NCBI GenBank assembly: GCA_009775375.1
Contig: VSPO01000066.1
Coordinates: forward strand, 1 to 18,313
From: Muribaculaceae bacterium
Lineage (GTDB): Bacteria > Bacteroidota > Bacteroidia > Bacteroidales > Muribaculaceae
DNA: 18,313 nucleotides
Direction of reading: 5' to 3'
In this document: in pieces, positions 1 to 6,964 of the stretch
How positions within the stretch are numbered: position 1 is the first letter of the stretch
Layout of the letters: the number at the start of each line of letters is the position of its first letter
Notes under the pieces: model-generated
What the model saw: only the letters and a program-made list of their open reading frames with translations
The model's database searches: none
Told to the model about the DNA's origin: nothing
Program-made: the position numbers and the translations under genes

Positions 1-314
1 CTAAGAAAATAGAGTTGGGCGACCGCATTTATGCGCGTCTTTCGATGCACGGACGGACCGTCCTTGAGTTTATGATCGACAGGGTGGCAAACATGACTGA
101 GCTCATTGGAGAGCTTCGCCATATGACGTATGACTCCCACGGACTTGCCATGCTTTATGTCAGAAACCAGAGCAGGGGCTGGAGTCAGGAGAGGCCTTTG
201 ATGCTCTACTCTCCTAATCCCGTCGGCAAGCCCGCTCCGGCAAAAACTTTGTGGGAGGACAATCCTTTGAAACATCATTCTCCGGAGATGCTGTTCCCGT
301 GGGAAACGCACTGA
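1..314 (+). CDS. Partial unrecognised protein, C-terminal part
   Basis: The reading frame is open from the left edge of the window to a TGA at 312-314, so this is the last ~103 residues of a longer gene or a short gene whose start lies just outside. A TTG at 15 could serve as a start, but nothing supports it and the frame continues upstream. The protein is soluble in appearance: no signal peptide or membrane segment is visible. It has a helical N-terminal half rich in Met and Arg, a central stretch around YVRNQSRGWSQERPLMLY, a Pro-rich linker (NPVGKPAPAK), and ends in MLFPWETH. I do not recognise the family and assign no function. It converges on the minus-strand cluster that ends at 388. It reads as coding because of sustained amino-acid composition and the absence of a competing frame. 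Confidence 0.7.
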   Translation, partial: KKIELGDRIYARLSMHGRTVLEFMIDRVANMTELIGELRHMTYDSHGLAMLYVRNQSRGWSQERPLMLYSPNPVGKPAPAKTLWEDNPLKHHSPEMLFPWETH

Positions 315-315
315 C

Positions 316-350
316 GTGAAGTATGAAGGATGAAGGATAAAGTATAAGGG
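316..350. repeat. Tandem 7-nt degenerate repeat, five units
   Basis: Directly after the stop of the first gene the sequence falls into five consecutive 7-nt units: GTGAAGT, ATGAAGG, ATGAAGG, ATAAAGT, ATAAGGG. The consensus is roughly ATGAAGG, with purines in most positions. It lies between two convergent genes, in non-coding DNA. No function can be assigned; slipped-strand expansion is the simplest origin. Confidence 0.6.
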
Positions 351-387
351 CTGCTGATCTGCTCTTCTCCGGAAAGCGTATTGCAAC

Positions 388-645
388 TTAGGGATTGTAG
401 AGGTCTTTGTTGTAGAAGTTGAGGATGTCGTTGGCGGATTGGAGCAGCTGCACGGCCGGACTCGCGGGATTCAACCGGATGGCCGCGAGATAATCGTTGA
501 TGGCCTGGGAACGATGGGAGAGCGACCAATGGCGCATTCCCCGGAGCGTCAGCGCTTCGTCGTCATAGGGATTTTCTTCGAGATGGCGGTCGAGCACCTT
601 GATGGCCTCTTCTGCCGACATGTTGTTGATTTCTTCAATGTTCAT
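388..645 (-). CDS. Small TPR-like protein
   Basis: This 85-residue protein starts MNIEEINNMS and ends FYNKDLYNP. The start was chosen at ATG 645-643 because it gives an ATGA overlap with the murI stop (644-642), a usual sign of translational coupling; a longer in-frame extension would run deep into murI. Residues ~10-75 form two helix-turn-helix pairs of tetratricopeptide type. The pattern AxxxLDRHLEENPYDDEALTLRGxxxxSL, then AINDYLAAIRLNPASPAV, shows the characteristic TPR spacing of Ala, Leu and Pro. There is no signal peptide, so it should be cytoplasmic. TPR units mediate protein-protein contacts; the partner is unknown. Being the last gene of the envelope cluster and coupled to murI suggests a role linked to wall or envelope metabolism, but that is only positional inference. 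Confidence 0.8.
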   Translation of the reverse strand: MNIEEINNMSAEEAIKVLDRHLEENPYDDEALTLRGMRHWSLSHRSQAINDYLAAIRLNPASPAVQLLQSANDILNFYNKDLYNP

Positions 646-1454
646 AGTATAATTCTTTTTGATTCCACCGGATAATCCATGAAAATCGAGGCGAGCTCGT
701 TGAATTTCTCCGGATTTTCTGTTGTGATATATTCTGTAGAGGCATTCTTGTCGCAGTCGCATTCTATTTCAGGATGCCGCGAAAGATAGTCTGCGAGACT
801 CTCCGCCACGAGTGTCCCTTGGCTTATGATACGCATCCCCTCGGGTGCGTATTCCCTTATTTTGGGCAGCAGGAGAGGGTAGTGGGTGCATCCGAGCACG
901 ATTGTATCTATCTCCGGATCTTTCCCCAATAGCTGGTCGATATATTTTTTTACGAAATAGTCGGCTCCCGGTGCGTCGGCTTCATTATTCTCCACAAGAT
1001 GGACCCACATAGGGCAAGCCAGCTCGGTGATATTTATTTCGGGAGCTGTTTTCTCAAGTTCCATCGCATAGGAATGACTTGCGACAGTGCCGGCGGTGGC
1101 GAGAAGTCCGATATGCCGCGATTCGGAAAGCGACGGTATAACTTCCACGGTGGGCCGGATTACGCCGAGCACCCTCCTCGAAGGGTCGATTGCCGGAAGG
1201 TCGTTTTGCTGAATCGAACGCAGTGCCTTTGCGGAGGCCGTGTTGCAAGCCAAGATCACGAGTTTGCATCCCTCTTGAAACAATCTTTCCACGGCCTGAA
1301 GCGTGAAGGCATACACAATGTCGAATGAGCGCGACCCATAAGGCGCGCGCGCGTTGTCGCCAAGATATAGATAGTCGTATTGCGGGAGACGCCGGCGTAT
1401 CTCCTTCAGAATTGTCAGGCCGCCGTAGCCTGAATCGAATATTCCTATGCGCAT
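642..1454 (-). CDS. murI: Glutamate racemase MurI
   Basis: MurI interconverts L- and D-glutamate in the cytoplasm, supplying D-Glu for the peptidoglycan stem peptide. The 270-residue product is of normal family length and carries all diagnostic motifs: FDSGYGG at 6-12 (D7 and S8 in the active site), GDNARAPYG at 32-40, ACNTAS at 69-74 with catalytic Cys70, and GCTHYP at 188-193 with the second catalytic Cys189. It begins at ATG 1454-1452. It lies 129 bp downstream of the second skp/ompH gene, with a strong hairpin in the gap, so it may be partly uncoupled from the upstream genes. Its stop overlaps the start of the TPR gene by 4 nt. Assignment is firm from the motifs alone. Confidence 0.97.
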   Translation of the reverse strand: MRIGIFDSGYGGLTILKEIRRRLPQYDYLYLGDNARAPYGSRSFDIVYAFTLQAVERLFQEGCKLVILACNTASAKALRSIQQNDLPAIDPSRRVLGVIRPTVEVIPSLSESRHIGLLATAGTVASHSYAMELEKTAPEINITELACPMWVHLVENNEADAPGADYFVKKYIDQLLGKDPEIDTIVLGCTHYPLLLPKIREYAPEGMRIISQGTLVAESLADYLSRHPEIECDCDKNASTEYITTENPEKFNELASIFMDYPVESKRIIL

Positions 1455-1510
1455 GATTTTGTAGGGATTTGACCGTTATGTCAGTCCGGGAGGATGAATC
1501 TTGGTTAGCA

Positions 1511-1541
1511 ATGAAAGCGAAGCCAAAGGCTCCGCTTTCAT
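1511..1541 (-). terminator. Hairpin between skp/ompH-2 and murI
   Basis: A 14-bp stem with a single mismatch (arms 1511-1524 and 1528-1541) closes on a 3-nt AAA/TTT loop. On the transcribed minus strand it follows the skp/ompH-2 stop by about 40 nt, but no T-run follows it on that strand; the T7 run lies on the plus-strand side and is separated from the stem by about 10 nt. It may be an intrinsic terminator or attenuator separating murI from the bamA-skp transcript, or an mRNA-stabilising hairpin. The structure is clear; the function is uncertain. Confidence 0.45.
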
Positions 1542-1583
1542 GATGTATTCTTTTTTTCTTGACTTCCGGAAGGAAAGAGAATC

Positions 1584-2093
1584 TTAGAGTGTGATTCCGA
1601 GTTTTGCCTTCACGTCGGCAGTGATGTCTACCACAGGAGCGTCAAAATAGATTATGTTCTGGGGATTCTTGTCCTGTATCAGAGAATAGCCACCTTCCTT
1701 GCCTACTGCCTCGATGGCTGTGCGCACTTTCTGCACGATCGGCTGCATGAGCTTCTGATACATAGCCTGCGTGTCTTGCATGGCTGTCTGCTCAAACTGC
1801 TGCACCTTGTTCTGATGGTCGGAGAACTCACGGGTCTTGCGGTCGCGGATGGCGGGAAGCTCGTCTTCCTTCATGTTGGCGATTTCGTCGTAGAGACGCT
1901 TCATCTCATCTTCCAGTTTCTTGTATTCGTCCTGGTATTTCTTTGAGACTTCTTCGATTTGCTTCTGGGCCGTAGCCGTGTCGGGCATTTTTGCGATGAT
2001 GTCGCTTGAGTCTACGAGACCGATCTTAAGGGTCTGTGCGGAAGCCAGCATAGGAATGAGCAGGGCTGCCACCAACAAAATTTTTTTAAACAT
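1584..2093 (-). CDS. Skp/OmpH-family periplasmic chaperone (second copy)
   Basis: The 169-residue protein begins with a classical signal peptide (MFKKILLVAALLIPMLASA, cleavage expected after residue 19 before QTLKIG). The mature part has the OmpH/Skp layout: a short beta strand (LKIGLVDSSDIIAKMPD), a long charged heptad-rich segment at about 40-115 that should form the coiled-coil tentacle, then a C-terminal strand region (GGYSLIQDKNPQNIIYFDAPVVDIT) and an amphipathic helix. Skp proteins are trimeric periplasmic holdases that bind unfolded outer-membrane proteins and pass them to the BAM complex. Position directly downstream of bamA and another skp supports this. A candidate promoter lies at the 3' end of the preceding gene, so this copy may also be transcribed on its own. 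The family call is firm; the client range is not known. Confidence 0.93.
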   Translation of the reverse strand: MFKKILLVAALLIPMLASAQTLKIGLVDSSDIIAKMPDTATAQKQIEEVSKKYQDEYKKLEDEMKRLYDEIANMKEDELPAIRDRKTREFSDHQNKVQQFEQTAMQDTQAMYQKLMQPIVQKVRTAIEAVGKEGGYSLIQDKNPQNIIYFDAPVVDITADVKAKLGITL

Positions 2094-2137
2094 TACTGAT
2101 GATTGTTATTTGTTCTTGGTTAGTATATACATCATTC

Positions 2138-2153
2138 TTAGGAAAAATCCTAA
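2138..2153. other. Small hairpin in the skp/ompH-2 leader
   Basis: Arms TTAGGA (2138-2143) and TCCTAA (2148-2153) are perfectly complementary around a 4-nt loop. It lies in the 81-nt gap between the two skp genes, at about the expected transcription start of the candidate promoter at 2161-2192. It could stabilise the 5' end of the message. The stem is short and AT-rich, so it may be incidental. Confidence 0.3.
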
Positions 2154-2160
2154 TGACGTG

Positions 2161-2192
2161 CAAATTTACTGAATTTATTTGGAATAACCCAA
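2161..2192 (-). promoter_or_regulatory. Candidate promoter for skp/ompH-2
   Basis: On the minus strand TAAATTTG (2168-2161) matches the Bacteroidetes -7 consensus TAnnTTTG exactly. A TTG (2192-2190) lies 21 nt upstream, close to the usual -33 spacing. The element overlaps the stop codon of skp/ompH-1, and the expected start site is about 60 nt upstream of the skp/ompH-2 ATG. It is a pattern match only. Confidence 0.45.
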
Positions 2193-2690
2193 TTTTGCGA
2201 GCACTTCGTTGCTGACATCTATCCTTGGAGAGGCAAAAACTATGCTTTGGGAGGATGCACGGTCGAAAATCGTCTGGTAGCCCTTCTCTTCAGCCACGGC
2301 TTTGACTGCGTTGTAGACGTCTTCCTGGATCGGCTTCATCAGCGACTGGCGCTTCTTGAAGAGCTCCCCTTCGGGTCCGAAATATTTGTAGCGCGCGTCG
2401 GTCACCTCTTTTTCCTTGGCTACGATCTCCTCTTCGCGTTTCTTCTTCTGGTCGTCGGTCAGAAAGACCATGTCGCTCTGATAATTCTTATACATTGTCT
2501 CAGCCTCCTGCGACAGTTGGCTGACCTCTTTCTCCCAGCGTTGGGAAATCTGGTTGAGCTGCTCATTGGCCATCTCGTAGGCGGGGACATTGCGGAGAAT
2601 ATAGTCCATATCGACAAGGGCGAACTTCTGGGCGGAAGCCATCCCGGCGCAGCATGTTGCCATCACTATGGCGAAAATTATCTTTCTCAT
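2175..2690 (-). CDS. Skp/OmpH-family periplasmic chaperone (first copy)
   Basis: The 171-residue product has a signal peptide (MRKIIFAIVMATCCAGMASA, cleavage expected after residue 20 before QKFALVD). The mature protein follows the OmpH/Skp plan: beta strand with FALVDMDYILRNVPAYE, a long Glu/Lys/Gln-rich coiled-coil region about 40-125 including DDQKKKREEEIVAKEKEV, then the closing strand region GYQTIFDRASSQSIVFASPRIDVS and a final helix ending LAKLGYSK. Both the N-terminal VD-MP/VP motif and the C-terminal DVS/DIT-LG motif are shared with the second copy, so the pair looks like an old tandem duplication that has since diverged strongly. It lies 125 nt downstream of bamA, consistent with a periplasmic holdase serving the BAM machinery. 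Confidence 0.93.
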   Translation of the reverse strand: MRKIIFAIVMATCCAGMASAQKFALVDMDYILRNVPAYEMANEQLNQISQRWEKEVSQLSQEAETMYKNYQSDMVFLTDDQKKKREEEIVAKEKEVTDARYKYFGPEGELFKKRQSLMKPIQEDVYNAVKAVAEEKGYQTIFDRASSQSIVFASPRIDVSNEVLAKLGYSK

Positions 2691-2762
2691 GTTTTTTTGT
2701 TTTTAACGTATAGACTTGACTTAAGCCTCTAAGTGTAAACAGACAAAAGTTAATGAAAGTTG

Positions 2763-2809
2763 AAATTGCCTACCTCCGGAGCATGTTATTGCCGAAGCGC
2801 AGGCAATTT
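2763..2809 (-). promoter_or_regulatory. Leader between bamA and skp/ompH-1 with alternative stems
   Basis: The 125-nt gap contains a perfect 9-nt inverted repeat, AAATTGCCT (2763-2771) and AGGCAATTT (2801-2809), separated by 29 nt. Within that interval, ATTGCC at 2788-2793 can pair instead with GGCAAT at 2802-2807 as a 6-bp stem with an 8-nt loop. The arm at 2801-2809 can therefore pair with either partner but not both at once, as in attenuators and switch-type leaders. No T-run follows directly. Function is inferred and untested. Confidence 0.35.
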
Positions 2810-2815
2810 GTGTGG

Positions 2816-5488
2816 TTAGAATTCCTGACCGAGCACGAAGTGGAGCTGGCTGCCGCCACGACGTCCCCACACCTTGTCGAAGCCATATCCCCAGTCGATT
2901 CCAAGGAATCCGAGCATCGACAGATAGAGGCGGATGCCGACGCCGGCGCTCCGCTTGAGGTTGAACGGCGAGAAGTCTTTCACGGAGGTCCAGCAGTTTC
3001 CGGCCTCTGCGAATGCCAGGGCGTAGATTGTGGTGGCCGGCTGAAGCATAAAGGGGAAGTGGAGCTCCATACCGAAGCGTCCGTAGGCATATCCCTCATA
3101 CATATAGGGGGTGAACTGTCCGTTCTCATATCCGCGCATTCCGATTGTCTCCGTGGCGTAGGTATAGGTGCCCGACATGCCGTCGCCGCCGAAGTAGAAG
3201 GTCTCGAAGGGGGTCTTGACATTCTTGTTCCAAGATCCGATAAGGCCGAAATCAGCGCGGGTCATCAGCACGAGGGTCCATTTTCCGTCGGGGTCGGTCA
3301 GTGGGGTATAGGTGCGGCTCTTGAATTTCACCTTCCAGTACTCAATCCATTTGTAAAGCTTCTTGGCTGCTGCCTCCTGCACGTCAGGTTTCACGTCCGG
3401 GTTGCCGGGAACGGCAAGGCGTGCAAGTTCGCCCCAGTTCACGTTCTTGGTGAAGAGGGAAGCCGGAGGCGTGAGCGTCACGTCGACTGAGAAGGATGAG
3501 CCGCGGCGTGGGTAGATTGGCTGGTCAACACTCTCGCGTGCGAGCGAAAGATTGAGTGTCAGAGAGTTCGACACGCCATTGTTCATGTAGTAGAGATAAT
3601 CCCAATTCTTGAGATAATACCAGCGGTAGGAGAGCATGGCCTGGAAACGGAAATAGTCGTCGGGCCAGGTCAGTCGCTTACCGAATCCCAAGCTTATGCC
3701 CGCGATCTGGAGCACCTTGTTGGGGTCGTAGGCGTTCTGGTAATAATAGTTTGAGTCGTAATTGTATCCATGAGTGCCGACGTTGGGATAATACTGGGCA
3801 TTCATCCAGGCGTTGTTCCACGAGCGGTTGTAGAAATCATAGTTGACGCCCGTCTGCCGGCTGTAGTCAAGGCTGACAGACAGCGATGTGGGTCGTTTAC
3901 CTCCAAACCATGGGTCGAAGAACGATATGCTGTAGCTTTGGTAATACTTGGCGTTGGTCTGCGCTGAGATAGAGAATGTCTGTCCGTCGCCACGCGGGAT
4001 GATGCCTCGATAAGACCCCGGGTTGAAAAGGTTCTTTATCGAGAAGTTGGAGAAAGATAGCGCCACCTGTCCTGTCACGCCGCTTTGTCCCCATCCGAAA
4101 GAGAGCTGCACCTTGTCGTTGGCCTTGCTTTCGAGATTGAGCACCACGTCTACCGTGCCGTCGCTCTCGTTGGGCTCGATCTGCGGGTCGATGGTCTCCG
4201 GGTTGAAGTGGCCGGAGGCGGCAATCTCACGCACGGAGCGGATGATATCGTCTTTCTTAAACAGTTCGCCCGGACGGATCCTGAGTTCACGCCTGATGAC
4301 TTTCTCGAAGAGCTGGTCGTTGCCGTTGATGACCACTTTGTTGACCGTGGCCTGCGGACCCTCGATGATTCGCATCTGCAGGGCGATGCTGTCGCCCTTT
4401 ATGTTCTCCTCAATCGGGATAAGGGTGAAGAAGAGATAGCCGTTGTTCTGATAGATGCTTGAGACGGCGTCTTCGTCCGTCTGTGTGCGCTTTTCAAGAA
4501 GCTTCTGGTTGTAGACGTCGCCGGGATAGATGCCGAGCACCTGGCTGAGTGTCTCCGTGGGGTAAATCGTATTGCCTACCCAGTCGATGTCGCTGATATA
4601 GTATTTCTTGCCCTCCTCGACATCGATATAGACATCCACGCGGTCGTCTTCATAGCGCACCACGCTGTCGCTGACTATGCGGGCGTCGCGATAGCCGAGC
4701 TCGTTATATTTGTCGATGATGCGCTTCTTATCGTCCTTATAATCGGAGTCCACGAATTTCTTCTGCTTGAAGAGATTGAGGATGTTGCCGTTCTCATTGG
4801 TCTTTTTCATCGCCCCCTTCACCTTGCGGTCGGAGAGCACCTCATTGCCGGCGATATAGATCTTGTGGACCTTCACCTTGTTGTGACGGTTGATGTTGAC
4901 GTCGAGAATCACTTGGTTTTCTTTCGAAAGGTCCGGCACCTGACGGATGTTGACCACGGCGTTCTTGAACCCCTTGGCTCCATAGTAGTCTTTGATGATT
5001 TTCTCTGCGCGTGCCACGATGTTGGGCGTGATCTGTTGTCCTTCCACCATTGCGAGGCGTTCGGTGATGTCTTTCTTCTCGCCCCCCTTGGCCCCGGTGA
5101 ATCTCATTTCCGACATTCTTGGCTGCTGGCGCAGATGGATGGTGAGCCAGATTTGGTCGCCGTAGATTTTGTCGGCGGTGATATTGACGCGGGAATAGAG
5201 GCCCTGACGCCAAAGCCGTTTCGTGGCGGCGGTGATGGCGTCGCCGGGGATGTTGACGCGTTCTCCGATTGAGAGTCCCGAATTGGCCACGATGACATAG
5301 TCGTCGACATGGTTGATTCCCTCTACGTTGATGCCGGCTATGACATAGCTTTTCGGAATCGGCGAATAGATAATGTCGGGGTTGAAGATAGTGTCGCCCT
5401 GCACGGTGGGAGTCACGTTGTCGGCCGAGGCGGAAATCGCTCCCGACAGAGTTATAGAGATTAATGAAATCTTCAGCAGATTTTTCAT
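2816..5488 (-). CDS. bamA: Outer-membrane protein assembly factor BamA
   Basis: BamA is the central Omp85-family insertase of the outer membrane. The 890-residue protein has a signal peptide (about residues 1-22, ending SASA before DNVTP) and then five POTRA modules. Approximate spans are 48-120, 122-205, 207-298, 300-382 and 383-460, each closing on a strand such as VILDVNINRHNKV, VDVYIDVEEG or TVDVVLNLESKAND. The 16-strand barrel occupies the rest. The conserved loop-6 motif is present as IGMRGYENG with Arg785, and the protein ends in Phe (LHFVLGQEF), the usual beta-signal. Length exceeds E. coli BamA (about 810) because of loop insertions: a Tyr/Asn-rich one around 585-625 and a Lys-rich helical one around 690-735. 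It starts 12 nt after the uppS stop. Assignment is firm. Confidence 0.97.
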   Translation of the reverse strand: MKNLLKISLISITLSGAISASADNVTPTVQGDTIFNPDIIYSPIPKSYVIAGINVEGINHVDDYVIVANSGLSIGERVNIPGDAITAATKRLWRQGLYSRVNITADKIYGDQIWLTIHLRQQPRMSEMRFTGAKGGEKKDITERLAMVEGQQITPNIVARAEKIIKDYYGAKGFKNAVVNIRQVPDLSKENQVILDVNINRHNKVKVHKIYIAGNEVLSDRKVKGAMKKTNENGNILNLFKQKKFVDSDYKDDKKRIIDKYNELGYRDARIVSDSVVRYEDDRVDVYIDVEEGKKYYISDIDWVGNTIYPTETLSQVLGIYPGDVYNQKLLEKRTQTDEDAVSSIYQNNGYLFFTLIPIEENIKGDSIALQMRIIEGPQATVNKVVINGNDQLFEKVIRRELRIRPGELFKKDDIIRSVREIAASGHFNPETIDPQIEPNESDGTVDVVLNLESKANDKVQLSFGWGQSGVTGQVALSFSNFSIKNLFNPGSYRGIIPRGDGQTFSISAQTNAKYYQSYSISFFDPWFGGKRPTSLSVSLDYSRQTGVNYDFYNRSWNNAWMNAQYYPNVGTHGYNYDSNYYYQNAYDPNKVLQIAGISLGFGKRLTWPDDYFRFQAMLSYRWYYLKNWDYLYYMNNGVSNSLTLNLSLARESVDQPIYPRRGSSFSVDVTLTPPASLFTKNVNWGELARLAVPGNPDVKPDVQEAAAKKLYKWIEYWKVKFKSRTYTPLTDPDGKWTLVLMTRADFGLIGSWNKNVKTPFETFYFGGDGMSGTYTYATETIGMRGYENGQFTPYMYEGYAYGRFGMELHFPFMLQPATTIYALAFAEAGNCWTSVKDFSPFNLKRSAGVGIRLYLSMLGFLGIDWGYGFDKVWGRRGGSQLHFVLGQEF

Positions 5489-5500
5489 TCCGGTGTGTGG

Positions 5501-6262
5501 TTATTCGTTATTCTGGACTTGTTCGCTCGTCATCCCAAACCGGCGTTCGCGGTTTTGGAAGTCGATCAGGGCGTCGATATAATCCGAGTCGGAGAAATCG
5601 GGCCAAAGGACGGGGGTGAAATATAGCTCGCTGTATGCGATTTGCCACAGCAGATAGTTGGATATACGTTCCTCCCCGCCTGTACGTATAAGAAGGTCGG
5701 GGTCGGGGATGCCGGCGGTGGTCAGATTGTCGGAAAACATTTTCTCCGTAATTTCCTCAGGCCTGATCTCGCCGTTGGCCGCCTTTGCCGCCAGCTTGCG
5801 GGCCGCTTCCGTGATTTCCCATCTTGAGGAATAGCTCAGGCACATGTTGAGCTGCAGCCCGGTGCAATGTGCCGTGGCTTGGCGGGCATAGAAAAGACGC
5901 TGACGGGCATCGTCGGGAATCCTGTCGATGTCTCCCAGAAGGTTTATGCGCACGTTGTTGCGCAGCAGCTCCGGAAGCTCCCGCTCGATGGCCCAGCCGA
6001 TGAGATACATAAGCGTGGCGACCTCGTCGGAGGGACGGTTCCAGTTTTCTGTAGAGAAGGCATACAGGGTCAGATATCTGACTCCGAGGTCGGAGGAAAG
6101 CTGCGTGACACGATGCACGGTGGAAATGCCTTCCGCATGCCCATCGCTCCTGACGAAGCCTTTCTGTTTCGCCCAGCGTCCGTTGCCGTCCATGATCATG
6201 GCGACGTGGACCGGGATTCTGCTCTTGTCGAGCGAGTTTATTTTATGTTGCAAATCGTCCAT
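5501..6262 (-). CDS. uppS: Isoprenyl transferase (undecaprenyl diphosphate synthase) UppS
   Basis: UppS condenses isopentenyl diphosphate units onto farnesyl diphosphate to make the C55 lipid carrier precursor for peptidoglycan and surface polysaccharides. Diagnostic motifs are MIMDGNGRWAK with catalytic Asp25, YAFSTENWNRP, a central DIDRIPDDAR region, and the C-terminal PDPDLLIRTGGEERISNYL with YSELYF. Length is 253 residues, normal for the cis-prenyltransferase family. I chose ATG 6262-6260: it lies 5 nt after the DUF6089 stop. A TTG three codons upstream (6271) is in frame but has no advantage. bamA follows after 12 nt, so the genes are almost certainly cotranscribed. The protein is cytoplasmic and membrane-associated. 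Confidence 0.96.
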   Translation of the reverse strand: MDDLQHKINSLDKSRIPVHVAMIMDGNGRWAKQKGFVRSDGHAEGISTVHRVTQLSSDLGVRYLTLYAFSTENWNRPSDEVATLMYLIGWAIERELPELLRNNVRINLLGDIDRIPDDARQRLFYARQATAHCTGLQLNMCLSYSSRWEITEAARKLAAKAANGEIRPEEITEKMFSDNLTTAGIPDPDLLIRTGGEERISNYLLWQIAYSELYFTPVLWPDFSDSDYIDALIDFQNRERRFGMTSEQVQNNE

Positions 6263-6267
6263 AAGTG

Positions 6268-6954
6268 TCAATCTTTATAGTTGCAGGTGGCGCATCTTTT
6301 GCTGAACTCGTAGCTCACGGTGAAGGTGAGGGTGGAATACCAGTCGGTGTTCTTCATGAATGAGCTTTTGATGCCCGCCGGGTCGTCGAGGAGAGCTCCG
6401 TCAAGACGGTCGGTAAACGTTTTCTTCATAAGGAATTCAATCCCGAGGTTGAGCCTTTCCGAAGGTTTGTACTTCACTCCGACTCCGAGAGGAATCGTGA
6501 AAGCCGCTCCCGATTCCCCTCCGGTGCTCCAGGCCGTCAGGCCAAGTCCTGCCGCGATATAAGGAGATATGCGTTTCAGCTTCCTGTAGGTCTCTCCCAT
6601 GCCATAGTTGAAGAAATTGAATTCTGCCATCTCTCCGATTTCATAGAATGTGGTGGAGAAGTTATATGTCTCTCCGGATGGGAAAACGTTGGTCATTTTC
6701 GATGAATCCCCGGAGAGCCCTCCGACGTAGAAATTGGTCTTCAGCGCCCATCTGGGATTCACGATATATCTGAAAAGAATCTCCGCGTCCCAGGAGGGAG
6801 AGCTCCAGAGATTGGAGGTGTTGGCGTCACCGAGATATCCGGTCATGCCGAGTCCGCCGCCGATGTCAAACCGGTAGTCTTCCTGAGCGAGAGCTTTGTC
6901 GGTGGAAGTCAATGCGCAGACCATAATCAGAAGGGATATACAGAGCTTAGCCAA
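6268..6954 (-). CDS. DUF6089-type outer-membrane beta-barrel protein
   Basis: The 228-residue product starts with a signal peptide (MAKLCISLLIMVCALTSTDKALA, then QEDYRFD). It continues with alternating hydrophobic strands and Gly-rich turns typical of a small outer-membrane barrel (DIGGGLGMTGYLGD, SPYIAAGLGLTAW, FTIPLGVGVKYK, STLTFTVSYEF). I recognise it as the DUF6089 family found beside uppS-bamA in Bacteroidales; that match is from memory. The start is a TTG at 6954, because an in-frame TAA lies five codons upstream and the next ATG (6924) would cut away most of the signal peptide. The C-terminus is unusual for a barrel: it ends in RCATCNYKD, a Cys-x-x-Cys pair (221 and 224) after the last strand. 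The gene begins 10 nt after the DUF6242 stop. Biochemical function is unknown; a role in envelope biogenesis is implied by context. Confidence 0.85.
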   Translation of the reverse strand: MAKLCISLLIMVCALTSTDKALAQEDYRFDIGGGLGMTGYLGDANTSNLWSSPSWDAEILFRYIVNPRWALKTNFYVGGLSGDSSKMTNVFPSGETYNFSTTFYEIGEMAEFNFFNYGMGETYRKLKRISPYIAAGLGLTAWSTGGESGAAFTIPLGVGVKYKPSERLNLGIEFLMKKTFTDRLDGALLDDPAGIKSSFMKNTDWYSTLTFTVSYEFSKRCATCNYKD

Positions 6955-6964
6955 ATTCCGGAAA

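Noticed and set aside
2753..3490. Long open frame on the plus strand antisense to bamA (245 codons)
   Set aside because: It is a shadow of the strongly coding bamA frame, with no recognisable domain and a His/Glu/Gly-biased composition typical of antisense frames in GC-rich genes.
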